From a virus, in the IMG/VR virus record IMGVR_UViG_3300006641_000058, positions 1 to 40,793 of that record: 40,793 nt of DNA; one strand, given 5' to 3'. The notes below the pieces were generated by a model. The model saw nothing but the letters and a program-made list of their open reading frames with translations. It had not been told where the DNA came from and did no database searches. Every line of letters begins with the position of its first letter. The stretch's first letter is position 1. This document shows positions 11,301-16,620 of the stretch, piece after piece. Made by a program: the position numbers and the translations under genes.

Positions 11301-12052
11301 TTCCGTTTTGGACGTGGATGAAAAACAATCTGCCGTTGCAGATGCAGATGTTGGCCGAGAACCCGAAGGTGTACGCTCGGATCGCTTATTTGAAGCGCAA
11401 TTATGAGGGGCTGTCAGAGCGAGACAAGTTTATTCCTGGCTTTTTCACTGACATTGGGGCGTGGCAGACGCCGTTTGGCAAGAAGGATCACCATTGGTTT
11501 TACACGCCCGATTTGCCGTTGAAGGATTTGAATCTTATCGGCAATCCTTTGATGGCCTTGTTGGGCAAGAATGACACTAAAGATGCTGGCGGGCTTTTTA
11601 CTGACGCTTTTTCCGAGCCGTTGTCTGCGGTGACGCCGTTGATTTTGTCTCCTTTTGAATGGTATTCAAAGTCGCAGGTGTATAAGGGGTTGCCGTTGCG
11701 GGATGATAAGCCTGTGGCGTTTAAGCAGTTGTTCCATGGCTGGTTGCCTGATTGGTTGGCTCGCCCGTTGACGTTGACTAAGGCGGTGAAGTTCCAAGAC
11801 GGCAAGGCTTATATGTCGTCGCGGGATGTGTATTTGGTGGAGAAGAACATTCCGATTTTTGCTACTTATCGGAGGCTTGTGGGCGGGGAGCCTGAGATGG
11901 CGGATAAGCGAATTGGTCGTTTGTTGTCTTGGGCGTTGGGTTTGCAGATGCGCGAGAACACTAAGGAATTGCAGCAGGCGGAAAATTATCGGCGGGCTTT
12001 GGAGAAGGAGAAGCAGGAGCGAATTAAGCGCCAGTTGGAACAGGCTGGGTAG
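2321..12052 (+). CDS. Giant virion ejection-type protein with macro and SLOG-like domains
   Basis: About 3,243 residues. I chose GTG 2321 (8-base overlap with the upstream stop, GGAG at 2305-2308); TTG 2303, ATG 2309 and TTG 2318 are in-frame alternatives. Residues 1-620 are helical. Residues 625-700 are a Pro/Gly linker (PPGPSGPAALPW, then a run of six Gly). Residues about 1150-1275 form a macro domain (VIPTNTVIRKDGQAVMGAGLAK, then LVLPGMGTGNGGLNPKK). Residues about 1330-1445 look like a SLOG-type Rossmann domain (VLYLHGSR, NAGRDLDLKIL, PDLVVVL, AGIPVLTHG). Helical and coiled segments follow. Residues 2683-2745 are a second Gly/Pro linker. Residues 2810-3243 contain SPGFMSRNFVGGVMNNAL and VPFWTWMKNNLPLQ, a pattern seen in very large phage internal or polyvalent proteins. 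Macro domains bind ADP-ribose derivatives and SLOG folds bind nucleotides. Delivery into the host is inferred from size, position and lack of membrane segments. Confidence 0.8.
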   Translation: MAEDGLLPVERLVLPKSKQKAVDPFVGSTPWSLTPIKAPGGPLLTFDDLPAGSSGGGGGSAPLSFINALFETVTTPGAIVTSTLNEITDLARRNGDASFGDWFKQMTFNNHITGQDLLFGQKGKPDSGWGWDRKDVPGWQQFLFGFGVDAFTDPLTYVMPVGPLRGQKAVSGRIAEKALGEVEAVSGRKLTAEALDRLLRGEELVDKTYEPAVAEQIKKIVNEASDAMFKVRRQGGVSALDSATAQRWGLDQGLEIRFPGAKKGLRLTTGNGPTSAVSRGYNMGKTKLGDLLYGGTAGPARFANLRSNEQLRWMNWAVRAGDKNSVLNDTLDQIMGKGTPEQFDRLVNIFKGMDGEAFSPNRSMLDATIATHLRDTAWAQKRALGDLFSRKVAEAIKGATDDEIDLLRQASHSVHDVEEYRSIMIDLHTKNPDLAKKFHLLMEDFWKRGVDEGLFSGTGWSTYFPSSMQKHTRAVLQAIGLWEDGGVGSPGRFFERERRLWDPATKLGGIGHGPDRITFEASSYQDAIDKANIIVNSRIKEILDDASHPLHADLKKLLDDWAVNFPHQEAAIKNGAFQLYDDARQSLLRYAEGLGSRIAEARYARRLYEFGHGIQKGFPPWLKRPPGPSGPAALPWTPEGGGGGGVPPWVRATRIPFDALPPGPPDPLVPPLSDLVALPGGRRPLELTGGGQRALPWRPRGNQTFPSVAEFVNPRYGAIPMEAGPSGVDKIVDSERVAALHEGVVAWAKSLPPDSGRSLPSIRVTTIDGGEQVFPATTTTLRQAAAALSVPVPVDAGKSELAVAFRQYAREAPKAVFASPLTASPVTLNVAGSNVVLPFRPPAVRQGGSLMPVGRGAAKAALPLSAPEMIDSAAATLANIEKALLSGIDDEREEALYALSRWFHNNGLNVPKPEADDMGLFGPTYSQGRWVPGYKGRARPVEGHASPNWKLDAPTAQMKVNYARAVMNDLKVAFQPTMNSATGAMEVSERWHKVFLQARQNGASDSSAAWMTRVFREFENAVATDTKTLAPMAKAAAAGDQEKASELLGLADALGINLVTALNKEKLPWETAVRLADLNATKDAMQTREKAWHAVAMAIGSNISRLRNLRGGNSAVDVAEVGARMGGIGAAQVPYTNVRGNPIEAAQKMGGNAYAVIPTNTVIRKDGQAVMGAGLAKLAAGLYPDLPEVYGRRLQEGVTFYVDHDRRLILVPTKEDWKEPSTMEIVSNALNALARWARSDDAPADLHLVLPGMGTGNGGLNPKKVEELIAKRLRGTTPEKAAKAAEEARKAAASKPLKIAFFVEDSVEDEDAEDFIRAVSKVVKEALPAKEKSKKVLYLHGSRTNGERAFSEVRTPDNHHVVSFSPKWDDLEGVDPANIRTGKNGQYNKNAGRDLDLKILNDEKPDLVVVLQDPDLAAKYDAGSFVGEARKAGIPVLTHGPAGHGDPNLFSRELANQIGSLFDGLEPPGSYAEAARQALVRRSGKEMESALAQFQGAVIPPEKWIARAPDFSLNSDYIVKEALDSFSAVKDAMQEGTIDKSWDLVRADDGKVLITERLARSGSFDDWPETPRSRLFGSEEEFQSWLRQETNIFVGRRVFESSKGTKGSVLRKQMGVTEQIEELSNALTSSKDWARLFGPGVQPHDLVGLGVDNPYAILRGGLDAPWGYRTMPAKDALEAIPDLVKQLRGGVAAVRAHWGEEVNRVLAQVEDLKKLSPEANALRKRQLQEEAIALSDRAGELTSLVNRAMAKMPREGPGDNVELMVVDAQVNAWLTEKELATDRLGEIAAILNQEQAGTHLPVPFGYSEKDLRRLTDPAVPNTGGGDVWDEQAALAKTLSEISDAAETSYGDEALLSDSVLDELRTAERNEPLQSTTSLDEVQAMASAALGQNAEEIAGRMTNEGMTLFNPKTKKPQQGLAEPLSDLDLLNWLENQLAQYKVLAREAQSLVGSKNRPAWAPRVDGKIVSPSDKAFLHQLNVAVRLRARLAADGGKSLTIKQLQDTARILGADRTTFNPRWRKAQMLHFFDELLHNVRVISDDDWSKLRSRAVRGGKIDAAALAEASERAGVGARESTMVRGRLDALRAKMKEDWPEYERLRREHDAAVLQGVESVTPAQNVVFRDWHKHDPLGKVDEFPVIDPLDENFTWVAANSDEARRWWDTLRPSGDRMAGPQTYLTFADRHMADQALRYGNYREGLLNISEGGKFFKPVRRPVNSVYKISRTVDDGKVTVVRREYNEATNRVETVSKTFNDYISVLTYLQGEHEAWYDPHKNTHLTPALKYGIGYLQEQLLFDSAVKTKGGVQTAVIAFVDKPVVDKKVLGVRADSPLAEAAVLQEAEQSVGQKFSHLGQGEFTRGDTVRSMIADPTDPYADAPWVMGDYDLKDANQAAKAMREFGPREGQFASGPFKGEQPFRPVTRRYEMPGPPSPPYQMEFFPPPRLPTTVNPLENAARSIQDAWLLGSAERAEAIGGAQDMLLMMRDKIDALFPNEPMGRAAFAVNNQIEIVHKIAKGGSAATMQMAEQVARNALNETLPQNTRSLLREVAEQVKKRAAVLDAVSAQPGLEQAVQFEIAALLAEEAVIRAKSGVPEGLSAVLAAERAADDVLDAIGSQPGLEQVIGDPDWLAKALAGEQLTGDQVWEQLQQAAMKEMEDWEDLQLGVGEAWIPPKAEGKTRDIVLYQGGGGAGGRKPPKPPKGGRGGGSSGGSGGGGRRGGGGGGGRRGGGGDDGEPPWGWDEPPPDDGWGDPFGDGRPRDWEEASRATEDFAERLDKDPKAREALGRAFNDLQFRMLAPGILTPKYLADFLYAQERMVYNTNGFWGKFREGYRAVIRWQKVWQITSPGFMSRNFVGGVMNNALADVEADSYFGLMRLMKKVQAGTASAEEQQVWKLISEHVDPGQALSEAYLGSAGAQVAGRGRPSKNPFSSRSWFPRFIVGGNEKVEFILRGSNMYDSLVNKGFSIDEAVQRMYKFHFNYSDLSKFDQRMRDNFVPFWTWMKNNLPLQMQMLAENPKVYARIAYLKRNYEGLSERDKFIPGFFTDIGAWQTPFGKKDHHWFYTPDLPLKDLNLIGNPLMALLGKNDTKDAGGLFTDAFSEPLSAVTPLILSPFEWYSKSQVYKGLPLRDDKPVAFKQLFHGWLPDWLARPLTLTKAVKFQDGKAYMSSRDVYLVEKNIPIFATYRRLVGGEPEMADKRIGRLLSWALGLQMRENTKELQQAENYRRALEKEKQERIKRQLEQAG

Positions 12053-12054
12053 CG

Positions 12055-12477
12055 GTGGAGGCGGTCGTTGTTGCGGTGATCACTGGCCTGTTCGGGGTTT
12101 TGATGGTCGTGTTGCAGCAGCGGCTGGCACGGTCGAACAGTCGGGATCATGGGGTGTTGCGCGACACGATTGTTTTGCATTCGGAGAAGATCAGTTCTTT
12201 GGGTGGGAAGGTGGGGGATCTTCAGGCGGATGTTCGGGAGATCCGTAACGGGGTGCGGGATTTGCGGGACAGTTTGCCCTTTAGTGCGTATGAGGATCTA
12301 TACGCGAGCAGAGATTGGTCTGCAGCCTCCGAGGCAGGCGTCGGGGAGTTTGGTTCCGACGGGCTGGGTTCTGCATTGGGTGGGCGGGACGGGAATGGCG
12401 CAGCAGCGAACGGAGGCGGAGTCAAAGAGCCTGATCCGTTCCTTACAGCAAGACGCTTTCCAGAAGGGTTATTCTGA
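12055..12477 (+). CDS. Small membrane-anchored protein of the lysis cassette
   Basis: It starts at GTG 12055, two bases after the giant gene's stop. Residues 2-20 (EAVVVAVITGLFGVLMVVL) are a clear membrane segment. A short coiled-coil helix follows (about residues 40-75, SEKISSLGGKVGDLQADVRE). One membrane segment plus a heptad-like helix just before an amidase fits the accessory membrane proteins or holin-like proteins of actinophage lysis cassettes. The last 60 residues are coded in the region that also encodes the amidase in another frame (12290-12477). That tail has a Gly/Ala-rich composition and may be a by-product of the overlap. Exact role unknown. Confidence 0.6.
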   Translation: MEAVVVAVITGLFGVLMVVLQQRLARSNSRDHGVLRDTIVLHSEKISSLGGKVGDLQADVREIRNGVRDLRDSLPFSAYEDLYASRDWSAASEAGVGEFGSDGLGSALGGRDGNGAAANGGGVKEPDPFLTARRFPEGLF

Positions 12478-13093
12478 TATTCAATATTCGTTTTTTGTGG
12501 ATCCTGCGGGCAGGGTGTTTGAGGGGCGCGGGTGGGTGACGCGGTCGGCGGCGAATGGGACGACGGCGTCGAATGGCCATTTGTGGTCGGTGTGCTACTT
12601 GGGGGGGCCTGGCGTGAGGTTCACGCCTGAGGCCCGTCAGAGCCTTCTGAGCCTCTGTCAGGCTGGGGCGCGTCGTGCGCCCGCCGTGGCGCTTGTGGTG
12701 CCTCACAGGGCCATACAGGGCGTTTCTACGGCTTGTCCTGGGGCGGAAGGCGTTACGGTAGCCCGCTGGCTGCAAGTCAATCTGCACAATCAAGACATTC
12801 CTGACGTTGAGGAGGACGATGTGACTATCGTCGCACAGCCTAAGCCTGCCTCGTTCCGAGGCCGCACCCCCACCGCCAGGGCAGTCCCTGCCCTTGGCGT
12901 TGTTCTGCTGGAGAACGGTGCCCGCCTGACGGGCGACAAGCCGTCAGGCAAGAACCACACGTGGCGAGATCCGCAGGTACCTGCCCGCGGCAAACTGATC
13001 GGGATCGCTGCTCGTCCTGACGGGAAGGGCATCGTCGGCCTGTACGACTTGGGGCAGGGCGAGACGGCTACTTACGAGGGGTTCTGGAAGTGA
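12290..13093 (+). CDS. N-acetylmuramoyl-L-alanine amidase, PGRP/Amidase_2 type (endolysin)
   Basis: The protein has 267 residues. It cleaves the bond between N-acetylmuramate and L-alanine in peptidoglycan to release progeny. Zinc-ligand candidates are His29 (VLHWVGGTG), His139 (VPHRAIQG) and Cys149 (TACPG), the His/His/Cys set of this family. FVDPAGRVFEGRGW and HLWSVCYLGGPG are typical core strands. Residues about 190-267 form a separate C-terminal region, probably wall-binding, of unrecognised type. No signal peptide is visible, so a holin should be needed. ATG 12290 is chosen because the catalytic domain begins there; no strong ribosome-binding site is seen. The in-frame open region extends upstream through the preceding membrane-protein gene. 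Its stop overlaps the next GTG (GTGA at 13090-13093). Confidence 0.85.
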   Translation: MRIYTRAEIGLQPPRQASGSLVPTGWVLHWVGGTGMAQQRTEAESKSLIRSLQQDAFQKGYSDIQYSFFVDPAGRVFEGRGWVTRSAANGTTASNGHLWSVCYLGGPGVRFTPEARQSLLSLCQAGARRAPAVALVVPHRAIQGVSTACPGAEGVTVARWLQVNLHNQDIPDVEEDDVTIVAQPKPASFRGRTPTARAVPALGVVLLENGARLTGDKPSGKNHTWRDPQVPARGKLIGIAARPDGKGIVGLYDLGQGETATYEGFWK

Positions 13094-13188
13094 TCGTCGT
13101 GAAGGTCATTGAGAAGATCCGTACGACGGCGTTGACGGTCGCGGCTGCGATTGTTCATGCGTTCGACCCGACCCATTGGAAATACTGA
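13090..13188 (+). CDS. 32-residue amphipathic peptide in the lysis cassette
   Basis: This short open frame starts at GTG 13090, overlapping the amidase stop by four bases. It ends in a TGA at 13186-13188 whose last base is the A of the next gene's ATG. Overlap at both ends strongly suggests a real translated gene. The peptide begins MIVVKVIEKIRTTALTVAAA and ends in HWKY. It has a short hydrophobic helix (ALTVAAAIVHAF) with basic residues before it. It could be a small membrane-active lysis peptide, or mainly a coupling leader for the next gene. No family recognised. Confidence 0.55.
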   Translation: MIVVKVIEKIRTTALTVAAAIVHAFDPTHWKY

Positions 13189-13427
13189 TGAACGCCAAGT
13201 ACGACAAGATTGTAGATGTTGTTGCTGATGCGAAACGGACTATCACGGCGGCAGTGGGTGTGGCGGCGATGCTACTCGCTCAGGGTGCGCTCTCGGGCGC
13301 TGCAAAGGATTGGGCGCAGACGCTCGTAGCGGTCGGGACTGTTCTCGGCGTGTATCGCGTAACGGATGGTCGTAAGCCGAAGCCGTGCGCGGCGCTGGAC
13401 GAGTCTGATGGATCTGACGCCGTCTGA
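13188..13427 (+). CDS. Holin-like small membrane protein
   Basis: The protein has 79 residues from ATG 13188, in a TGATG junction with the peptide before it. Two hydrophobic helices lie at about residues 18-36 (ITAAVGVAAMLLAQGAL) and 43-57 (AQTLVAVGTVLGVY), with a polar, charged C-terminus (DGRKPKP, DESDGSD). This size and layout, next to an amidase, fit a small holin that would let the endolysin reach the wall. No Pfam-level signature is claimed. The gene overlaps the next one by 20 bases. Confidence 0.6.
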   Translation: MNAKYDKIVDVVADAKRTITAAVGVAAMLLAQGALSGAAKDWAQTLVAVGTVLGVYRVTDGRKPKPCAALDESDGSDAV

Positions 13428-13647
13428 ACAGGTTCGTGCCGCTTTGTTTGCTGCGATTGTGCGTCAGGCGGCGACGGTGTCGTCGCCTGACGATCTGTTG
13501 ACGTTGTCGCAGACTTGGGCGCAGTTAGCGGTGGAGGAAGAATCTGAGGATTCTTCGGGCGATTATGTGCAGACGGGATCTACCCAGTTTTTGACGCAGG
13601 ATCCGTCGTTGTGGTGGGCGGAGAGCCGTCGCCGTATCGGGTTTTAG
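13408..13647 (+). CDS. Hypothetical protein at the end of the late plus-strand block
   Basis: The protein has 79 residues from ATG 13408, inside the 3' end of the holin-like gene. It is acidic, with a helical first half (SEQVRAALFAAIVRQAATV, then SPDDLLTLSQTWAQL) and a polar tail. No membrane segment or catalytic motif is visible. It is the last plus-strand gene before the strand switch. Its TAG (13645-13647) overlaps the TAA of the convergent gene on the other strand. Function unknown. Confidence 0.6.
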   Translation: MDLTPSEQVRAALFAAIVRQAATVSSPDDLLTLSQTWAQLAVEEESEDSSGDYVQTGSTQFLTQDPSLWWAESRRRIGF

Positions 13648-13829
13648 CCGTCGGGCAGGATTTCTTCGGGGTACAGGTCGCCGCCGAGGAGTTGGTTGAC
13701 GCGGACGATTATGTCACGCTGGAAGGTCACGTCGGAGGTCGTGAATCTGGCTTCGCGGTTCGCTTGGATGTCTGAGACTAGTTCTTGTGCGATCCGTTCG
13801 ATCTGTTGGCGTCGGGCGGGTGAGGTCAA
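13644..13829 (-). CDS. Hypothetical 61-residue protein, last of the replication operon
   Basis: A helical, charged small protein (SPARRQQIERIAQELVSDI, then FQRDIIVRVNQLLGG) with natural-looking composition but no ATG; the only start in frame is TTG 13829. It overlaps 13714-13881 for 116 bases in another frame. One of two things may be true: the genes overlap heavily, or a frameshift joins the CxxC start of the other frame to this body. Its stop overlaps the plus-strand stop of the convergent gene. Function unknown. Confidence 0.5.
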   Translation of the reverse strand: MTSPARRQQIERIAQELVSDIQANREARFTTSDVTFQRDIIVRVNQLLGGDLYPEEILPDG

Positions 13830-13881
13830 GGGTGGCTCCGCAGTGTGTGCAGGTGACGGTGGGATGGTCGCATTCAGTCAT
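13714..13881 (-). CDS. Small CxxC protein overlapping the 61-residue gene
   Basis: The frame has 55 residues from ATG 13881, eight bases inside the preceding gene's end (ATGACTGA), which supports translation of the start. The N-terminus CDHPTVTCTHCGATLDL looks like a small zinc ribbon. After about residue 22 the sequence becomes Thr/Arg/Pro-rich, as expected for a shadow of the 61-residue frame beneath it. A shift into that frame near 13829 would give a sensible protein of about 80 residues. The start is credible, the C-terminal half doubtful. Confidence 0.45.
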   Translation of the reverse strand: MTECDHPTVTCTHCGATLDLTRPTPTDRTDRTRTSLRHPSEPRSQIHDLRRDLPA

Positions 13882-14062
13882 CGAAAAACTGGCCTTCTTC
13901 CCATAGGCGTATGCCTAGCAGGCAGGGGTCGTATCCGTGTTCAAATTCTTCTTGTTCTTCGGGAGTGAGCGGCAACGTGTCGTGTGTCGCACATTTGGGT
14001 AGCGAACACCAGCCTTTTTCCACGCCGTAACGTATCCAGGCTTCTTGCGTGTCTAGTTTCAC
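13874..14062 (-). CDS. Hypothetical acidic 62-residue protein
   Basis: GTG 14062 sits in a four-base overlap (GTGA) with the end of the DUF1599-like gene, which fixes the start. The protein contains two Cys (GWCSLPKCATHD) and an acidic helix (LTPEEQEEFEHGYDP), and ends in EEGQFFDD. No family is recognised. It belongs to the coupled string of small genes at the downstream end of the replication operon and overlaps the next ATG by eight bases. Confidence 0.65.
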   Translation of the reverse strand: MKLDTQEAWIRYGVEKGWCSLPKCATHDTLPLTPEEQEEFEHGYDPCLLGIRLWEEGQFFDD

Positions 14063-14454
14063 AGGTCTACGCGGTGACGGTTCCGCAAGTTCATGTCGGC
14101 GAGGGCCTGCTGATAGTTGATGGGCGGGATGACGGGGCGGGGCGACATGTATCGGTCGATGGGCGGCTTGTCGACGGCGAGGGTGCGGGTGAAGGTGCCG
14201 TCCAGCAGCATGATGCCGATGATGGCGTAGCCTGCGAGGTCTAGCCAACTGTCGCGGAGCGATTCGTTGGCAGGCTCGTCGCGGCCCATCAGGTTTTTGA
14301 GTCGGGCGATCTTGTCGTGTGCGCGGACAAGGACACCTTCGGGTCCGCCCCACAGGATGTTGTCGTGGCCGTAATCGTGTTGTTTGTCAACAAGCGTTGT
14401 TGCGAGCGTGTTGAGGATGTCGCGGACGGTGTCGTCCCAGGTCGGTTCAGTCAC
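14059..14454 (-). CDS. DUF1599-like (nucleotide-modification-associated) protein
   Basis: The protein has 131 residues. The core KQHDYGHDNILWGGPEGVLV, RAHDKIARLKNL, ESLRDSWLDLAGYAIIGIML matches the all-alpha DUF1599 pattern: a Tyr-Gly-x-x motif, then a D-K-x-x-R-L helix, then a D-x-x-x-D-L-A-x-Y-A helix. In phages this family travels with nucleotide metabolism or base-modification genes. The fold is MazG-like by resemblance, and the reaction is not established. GTG 14454 overlaps the sigma-like gene's stop by eight bases. Lying in a primase/helicase operon fits a role in nucleotide supply or DNA modification. Confidence 0.7.
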   Translation of the reverse strand: MTEPTWDDTVRDILNTLATTLVDKQHDYGHDNILWGGPEGVLVRAHDKIARLKNLMGRDEPANESLRDSWLDLAGYAIIGIMLLDGTFTRTLAVDKPPIDRYMSPRPVIPPINYQQALADMNLRNRHRVDL

Positions 14455-14812
14455 GGATTCTCCTTCGGATCTCAGGGTGGATGATGAGGGCTGCGGCTAG
14501 TTTGCGGCAGGCTTCGTCGCGGATGCGAGCGATGTGCGTTTTGGACAATGCTAGTTCTGCGGCCAGTTTCCGTAACGACATGCGGCGTGAGAACAAAGCG
14601 TCGAAAATCCAGGCTTCTCTTTCTGTCAACGTTTCTTGCATGGCATCTGCAATGATTTCTCGCAGGGGTGCTAACTCTTCGACGGAAGCGTCAGGTTCGT
14701 CACCTGGCGCACATTCCATGAGCGCTTGCATGGCTGTGAGCGCTCGGGCTTGTGAGGCCGTAGCCCATTGGGTGGACGAAAAGTCGTACGGGATTTCACG
14801 TACGCGGGACAT
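14447..14812 (-). CDS. Sigma-70 region 4-like transcription factor
   Basis: The protein has 121 residues from ATG 14812. The C-terminal half, LTEREAWIFDALFSRRMSLR followed by KLAAELALSKTHIARIRDEA, has the layout of sigma region 4. It has an opening L-T-x-R-E helix, then a helix-turn-helix with a short turn before the recognition helix, which would bind a -35 element. There is no obvious region 2, so it may be a minimal phage sigma, an anti-host regulator or another HTH protein. It overlaps the upstream nuclease gene by 17 bases. It could redirect host RNA polymerase to phage promoters. Confidence 0.7.
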   Translation of the reverse strand: MSRVREIPYDFSSTQWATASQARALTAMQALMECAPGDEPDASVEELAPLREIIADAMQETLTEREAWIFDALFSRRMSLRKLAAELALSKTHIARIRDEACRKLAAALIIHPEIRRRIRD

Positions 14813-15263
14813 GCTCGCCCACGTGTGCGCTTGTTTCAAACAGCAGTTTGGCGGGGAACGTAAAGTACGATTTGCCTTCGGGGAAAGAAGCAAGGCTTAC
14901 TTGACCGCTGCCGATCAGCCCGTCGATTTCGTCCAGGCTGAGGAAACACCACCGTTGGTGGTAGGAATCCCACACAAACATTTCGACGGGATGAAGGTCG
15001 TTCCACCAGCGCAACGCCCCGTACTTGTCGAACTTCAGTTTGAAAGTTTGGTCGCGCCCCAACCCTTGCACTTCCACAAACCTGTTCGACATCAGATAGT
15101 CGGGTGTGTAACGGATCCGTGCAGGGATCTTGTGCAGTTGGAGCGGTGGACGGTTCAGCCCGTACCTGATGAAGTTGGCAGGAGCCACTTCTTCAAACAC
15201 CTGTTCGGCTTCGTCGCCGAGGCTGGCATACCGTGCCGACCAAGAACCGTCTTTGAAACTCAC
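14796..15263 (-). CDS. Putative PD-(D/E)XK-like endonuclease
   Basis: The protein has 155 residues. GTG 15263 has a good ribosome-binding site (GGGAG, six bases away). A plausible active site is Asp55 in RYTPDYL and Glu64-Val-Gln66 in RFVEVQGLGRD, with Lys75/Lys77 just after. The order acidic residue, strand, E-x-Q/K is that of the restriction-endonuclease fold, here with Gln in place of the usual Lys. A WWNDLHPVEMFVWDS strand follows. Partners in the operon (Endonuclease VII, Cas4-like nuclease) suggest recombination or DNA processing. The family call is inferred from the motif only. Confidence 0.5.
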   Translation of the reverse strand: MSFKDGSWSARYASLGDEAEQVFEEVAPANFIRYGLNRPPLQLHKIPARIRYTPDYLMSNRFVEVQGLGRDQTFKLKFDKYGALRWWNDLHPVEMFVWDSYHQRWCFLSLDEIDGLIGSGQVSLASFPEGKSYFTFPAKLLFETSAHVGEHVPRT

Positions 15264-15712
15264 AGTGTCTCCCGTTCGACCTTCAGGACACGGAACGCAG
15301 GAGGACGTTCCAGATAGTCGGCTGCGGCCCTGAGGATGTTTGGGTCGTCCTTCGCTGCGGGTAGGATCCTCCTGTTGCACATCTTGCAGAGCAACCCGCG
15401 GACACTCTGCCGACGAGAACGGGTAGGCTCGTAGCCACCCTCAAGGAGGATGCGTTCCATCTGGTGATCGTGATCTACCTCAAGTGAATAGCGGGGTGTG
15501 CGATGACAGATCGCACATCCTGGGCCTTGTTCAGCCTGCACTAACGCGTGTTCGTCCGCGGTCAGGCTGTAGGTGCTTTGCACATGGCGGCGACGAGAGG
15601 TAGTTCGACGCGCCTTTTTTTGGCAGTCGAAACAAACACGTCCCCTGGGACCGCTATAAAACCGTTCGGCACGGTTCTTTCCGCACTTGGCACATTCCCG
15701 CCGTTTGTTCAT
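15260..15712 (-). CDS. Recombination endonuclease VII-like HNH nuclease
   Basis: The protein has 150 residues from ATG 15712, in an ATGA overlap with the primase gene. An N-terminal zinc ribbon (C7-x2-C10, C27-x2-C30) is followed by the endonuclease VII core. The core has C66-x2-C69, the LEVDHDH box at residues 77-83, and VRGLLCKMCNRRI with C109-x2-C112. This family resolves branched DNA such as Holliday junctions and packaging intermediates. It ends with a PNILRAAADYL helix typical of the family. Its position between primase and another nuclease fits recombination-linked replication. Confidence 0.85.
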   Translation of the reverse strand: MNKRRECAKCGKNRAERFYSGPRGRVCFDCQKKARRTTSRRRHVQSTYSLTADEHALVQAEQGPGCAICHRTPRYSLEVDHDHQMERILLEGGYEPTRSRRQSVRGLLCKMCNRRILPAAKDDPNILRAAADYLERPPAFRVLKVERETL

Positions 15713-16620
15713 TGCCAGACGCGCTCCACGATCTGTTGGATCCGACGGTCTTCGTCGGCTCGGCCTCGGAACTTCGACCACGGACATTCCTTCAGCAGGC
15801 TGTACGCCTCTGTCGGCGACAGTCCGCTGCGCTTGGCGTAGCCTGCCAGCGCAAACATGCCGCGGCTGCGGTCCCCGTCGAACGGCCCGTCTCGGAACAG
15901 TGCCCGTCCGAGAGCGTTCAGTTCCCGTGGGGCAGTCGCCGATGACGGAACATGCGTGACAGGCGCAGGTTTCGGCGGTGCGGGCGGCACGTACAGCAGC
16001 GCGATGTCTGCAAGTGTTTGGAAGGGGGTGCGGTTGGCGACGGCTCGCCGCACAAAATTTTCTAGCGGGATTGGCTGTTCGCCGTCCAACATTGGACGGT
16101 GGGTGCTGCCTGCGTAGGGAAGCCTGACGTAGTTGCCGAGCGAGTCAGGGTTCGGTAGGTCTTCCTGCTTCGGGTTGATTTCCCTTGTACTGACAGAGGA
16201 TACCGTGCAGGAAACAAGTAGTGCGCGTCTCATTACCCGAGCAGGCACCCAAGATTTGGCAAAAACCCAAACGTGCCTCCCATGGGAGCGTGTCGACTCT
16301 ACCCATGAGGTGATGCCACGGCTTGCCAGCACGGCCTGCAAGTCGATTGCGGCGGCGTGCGCTTCGGCTTCGTCGGCGTAGTCCCATGATGGTTTTCCTT
16401 TTGTGCGTACGTCGAAGTCGACGCAGCCCCAGCGCACATGCCATCCTTGGTCTAGGTGAACCATCGGGTACACGCCGACGAGTTCGGTGCCGTCTAGGTG
16501 GCGGGCGGCGAGCAGTTTCGGGTCGAAGGAGACACGTGCGCACCGACCTTCCTCGGTGCCGTACGCATCGGTACGGCCCGAGAACAGGTCGGCGAACAGT
16601 GCTGTGGTGTCAGTCGTCAT
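15709..16620 (-). CDS. Archaeo-eukaryotic-type DNA primase / primase-polymerase
   Basis: The protein has 303 residues. Metal-binding acids Asp68 and Asp70 (GCVDFDVR), the nucleotide-binding STRSHGRHVWVF (Ser112-His113) and SLGNYVRLPY are the AEP superfamily signatures. Residues about 240-303 form a small helical domain (FALAGYAKRSGLSPTEAYSL) like primase C-terminal domains. AEPs make primers, and many phage versions also extend DNA. No family A, B or C polymerase is visible in this window, so a polymerase role is possible. It overlaps the helicase gene by 11 bases, forming a priming/unwinding pair. Confidence 0.8.
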   Translation of the reverse strand: MTTDTTALFADLFSGRTDAYGTEEGRCARVSFDPKLLAARHLDGTELVGVYPMVHLDQGWHVRWGCVDFDVRTKGKPSWDYADEAEAHAAAIDLQAVLASRGITSWVESTRSHGRHVWVFAKSWVPARVMRRALLVSCTVSSVSTREINPKQEDLPNPDSLGNYVRLPYAGSTHRPMLDGEQPIPLENFVRRAVANRTPFQTLADIALLYVPPAPPKPAPVTHVPSSATAPRELNALGRALFRDGPFDGDRSRGMFALAGYAKRSGLSPTEAYSLLKECPWSKFRGRADEDRRIQQIVERVWQ

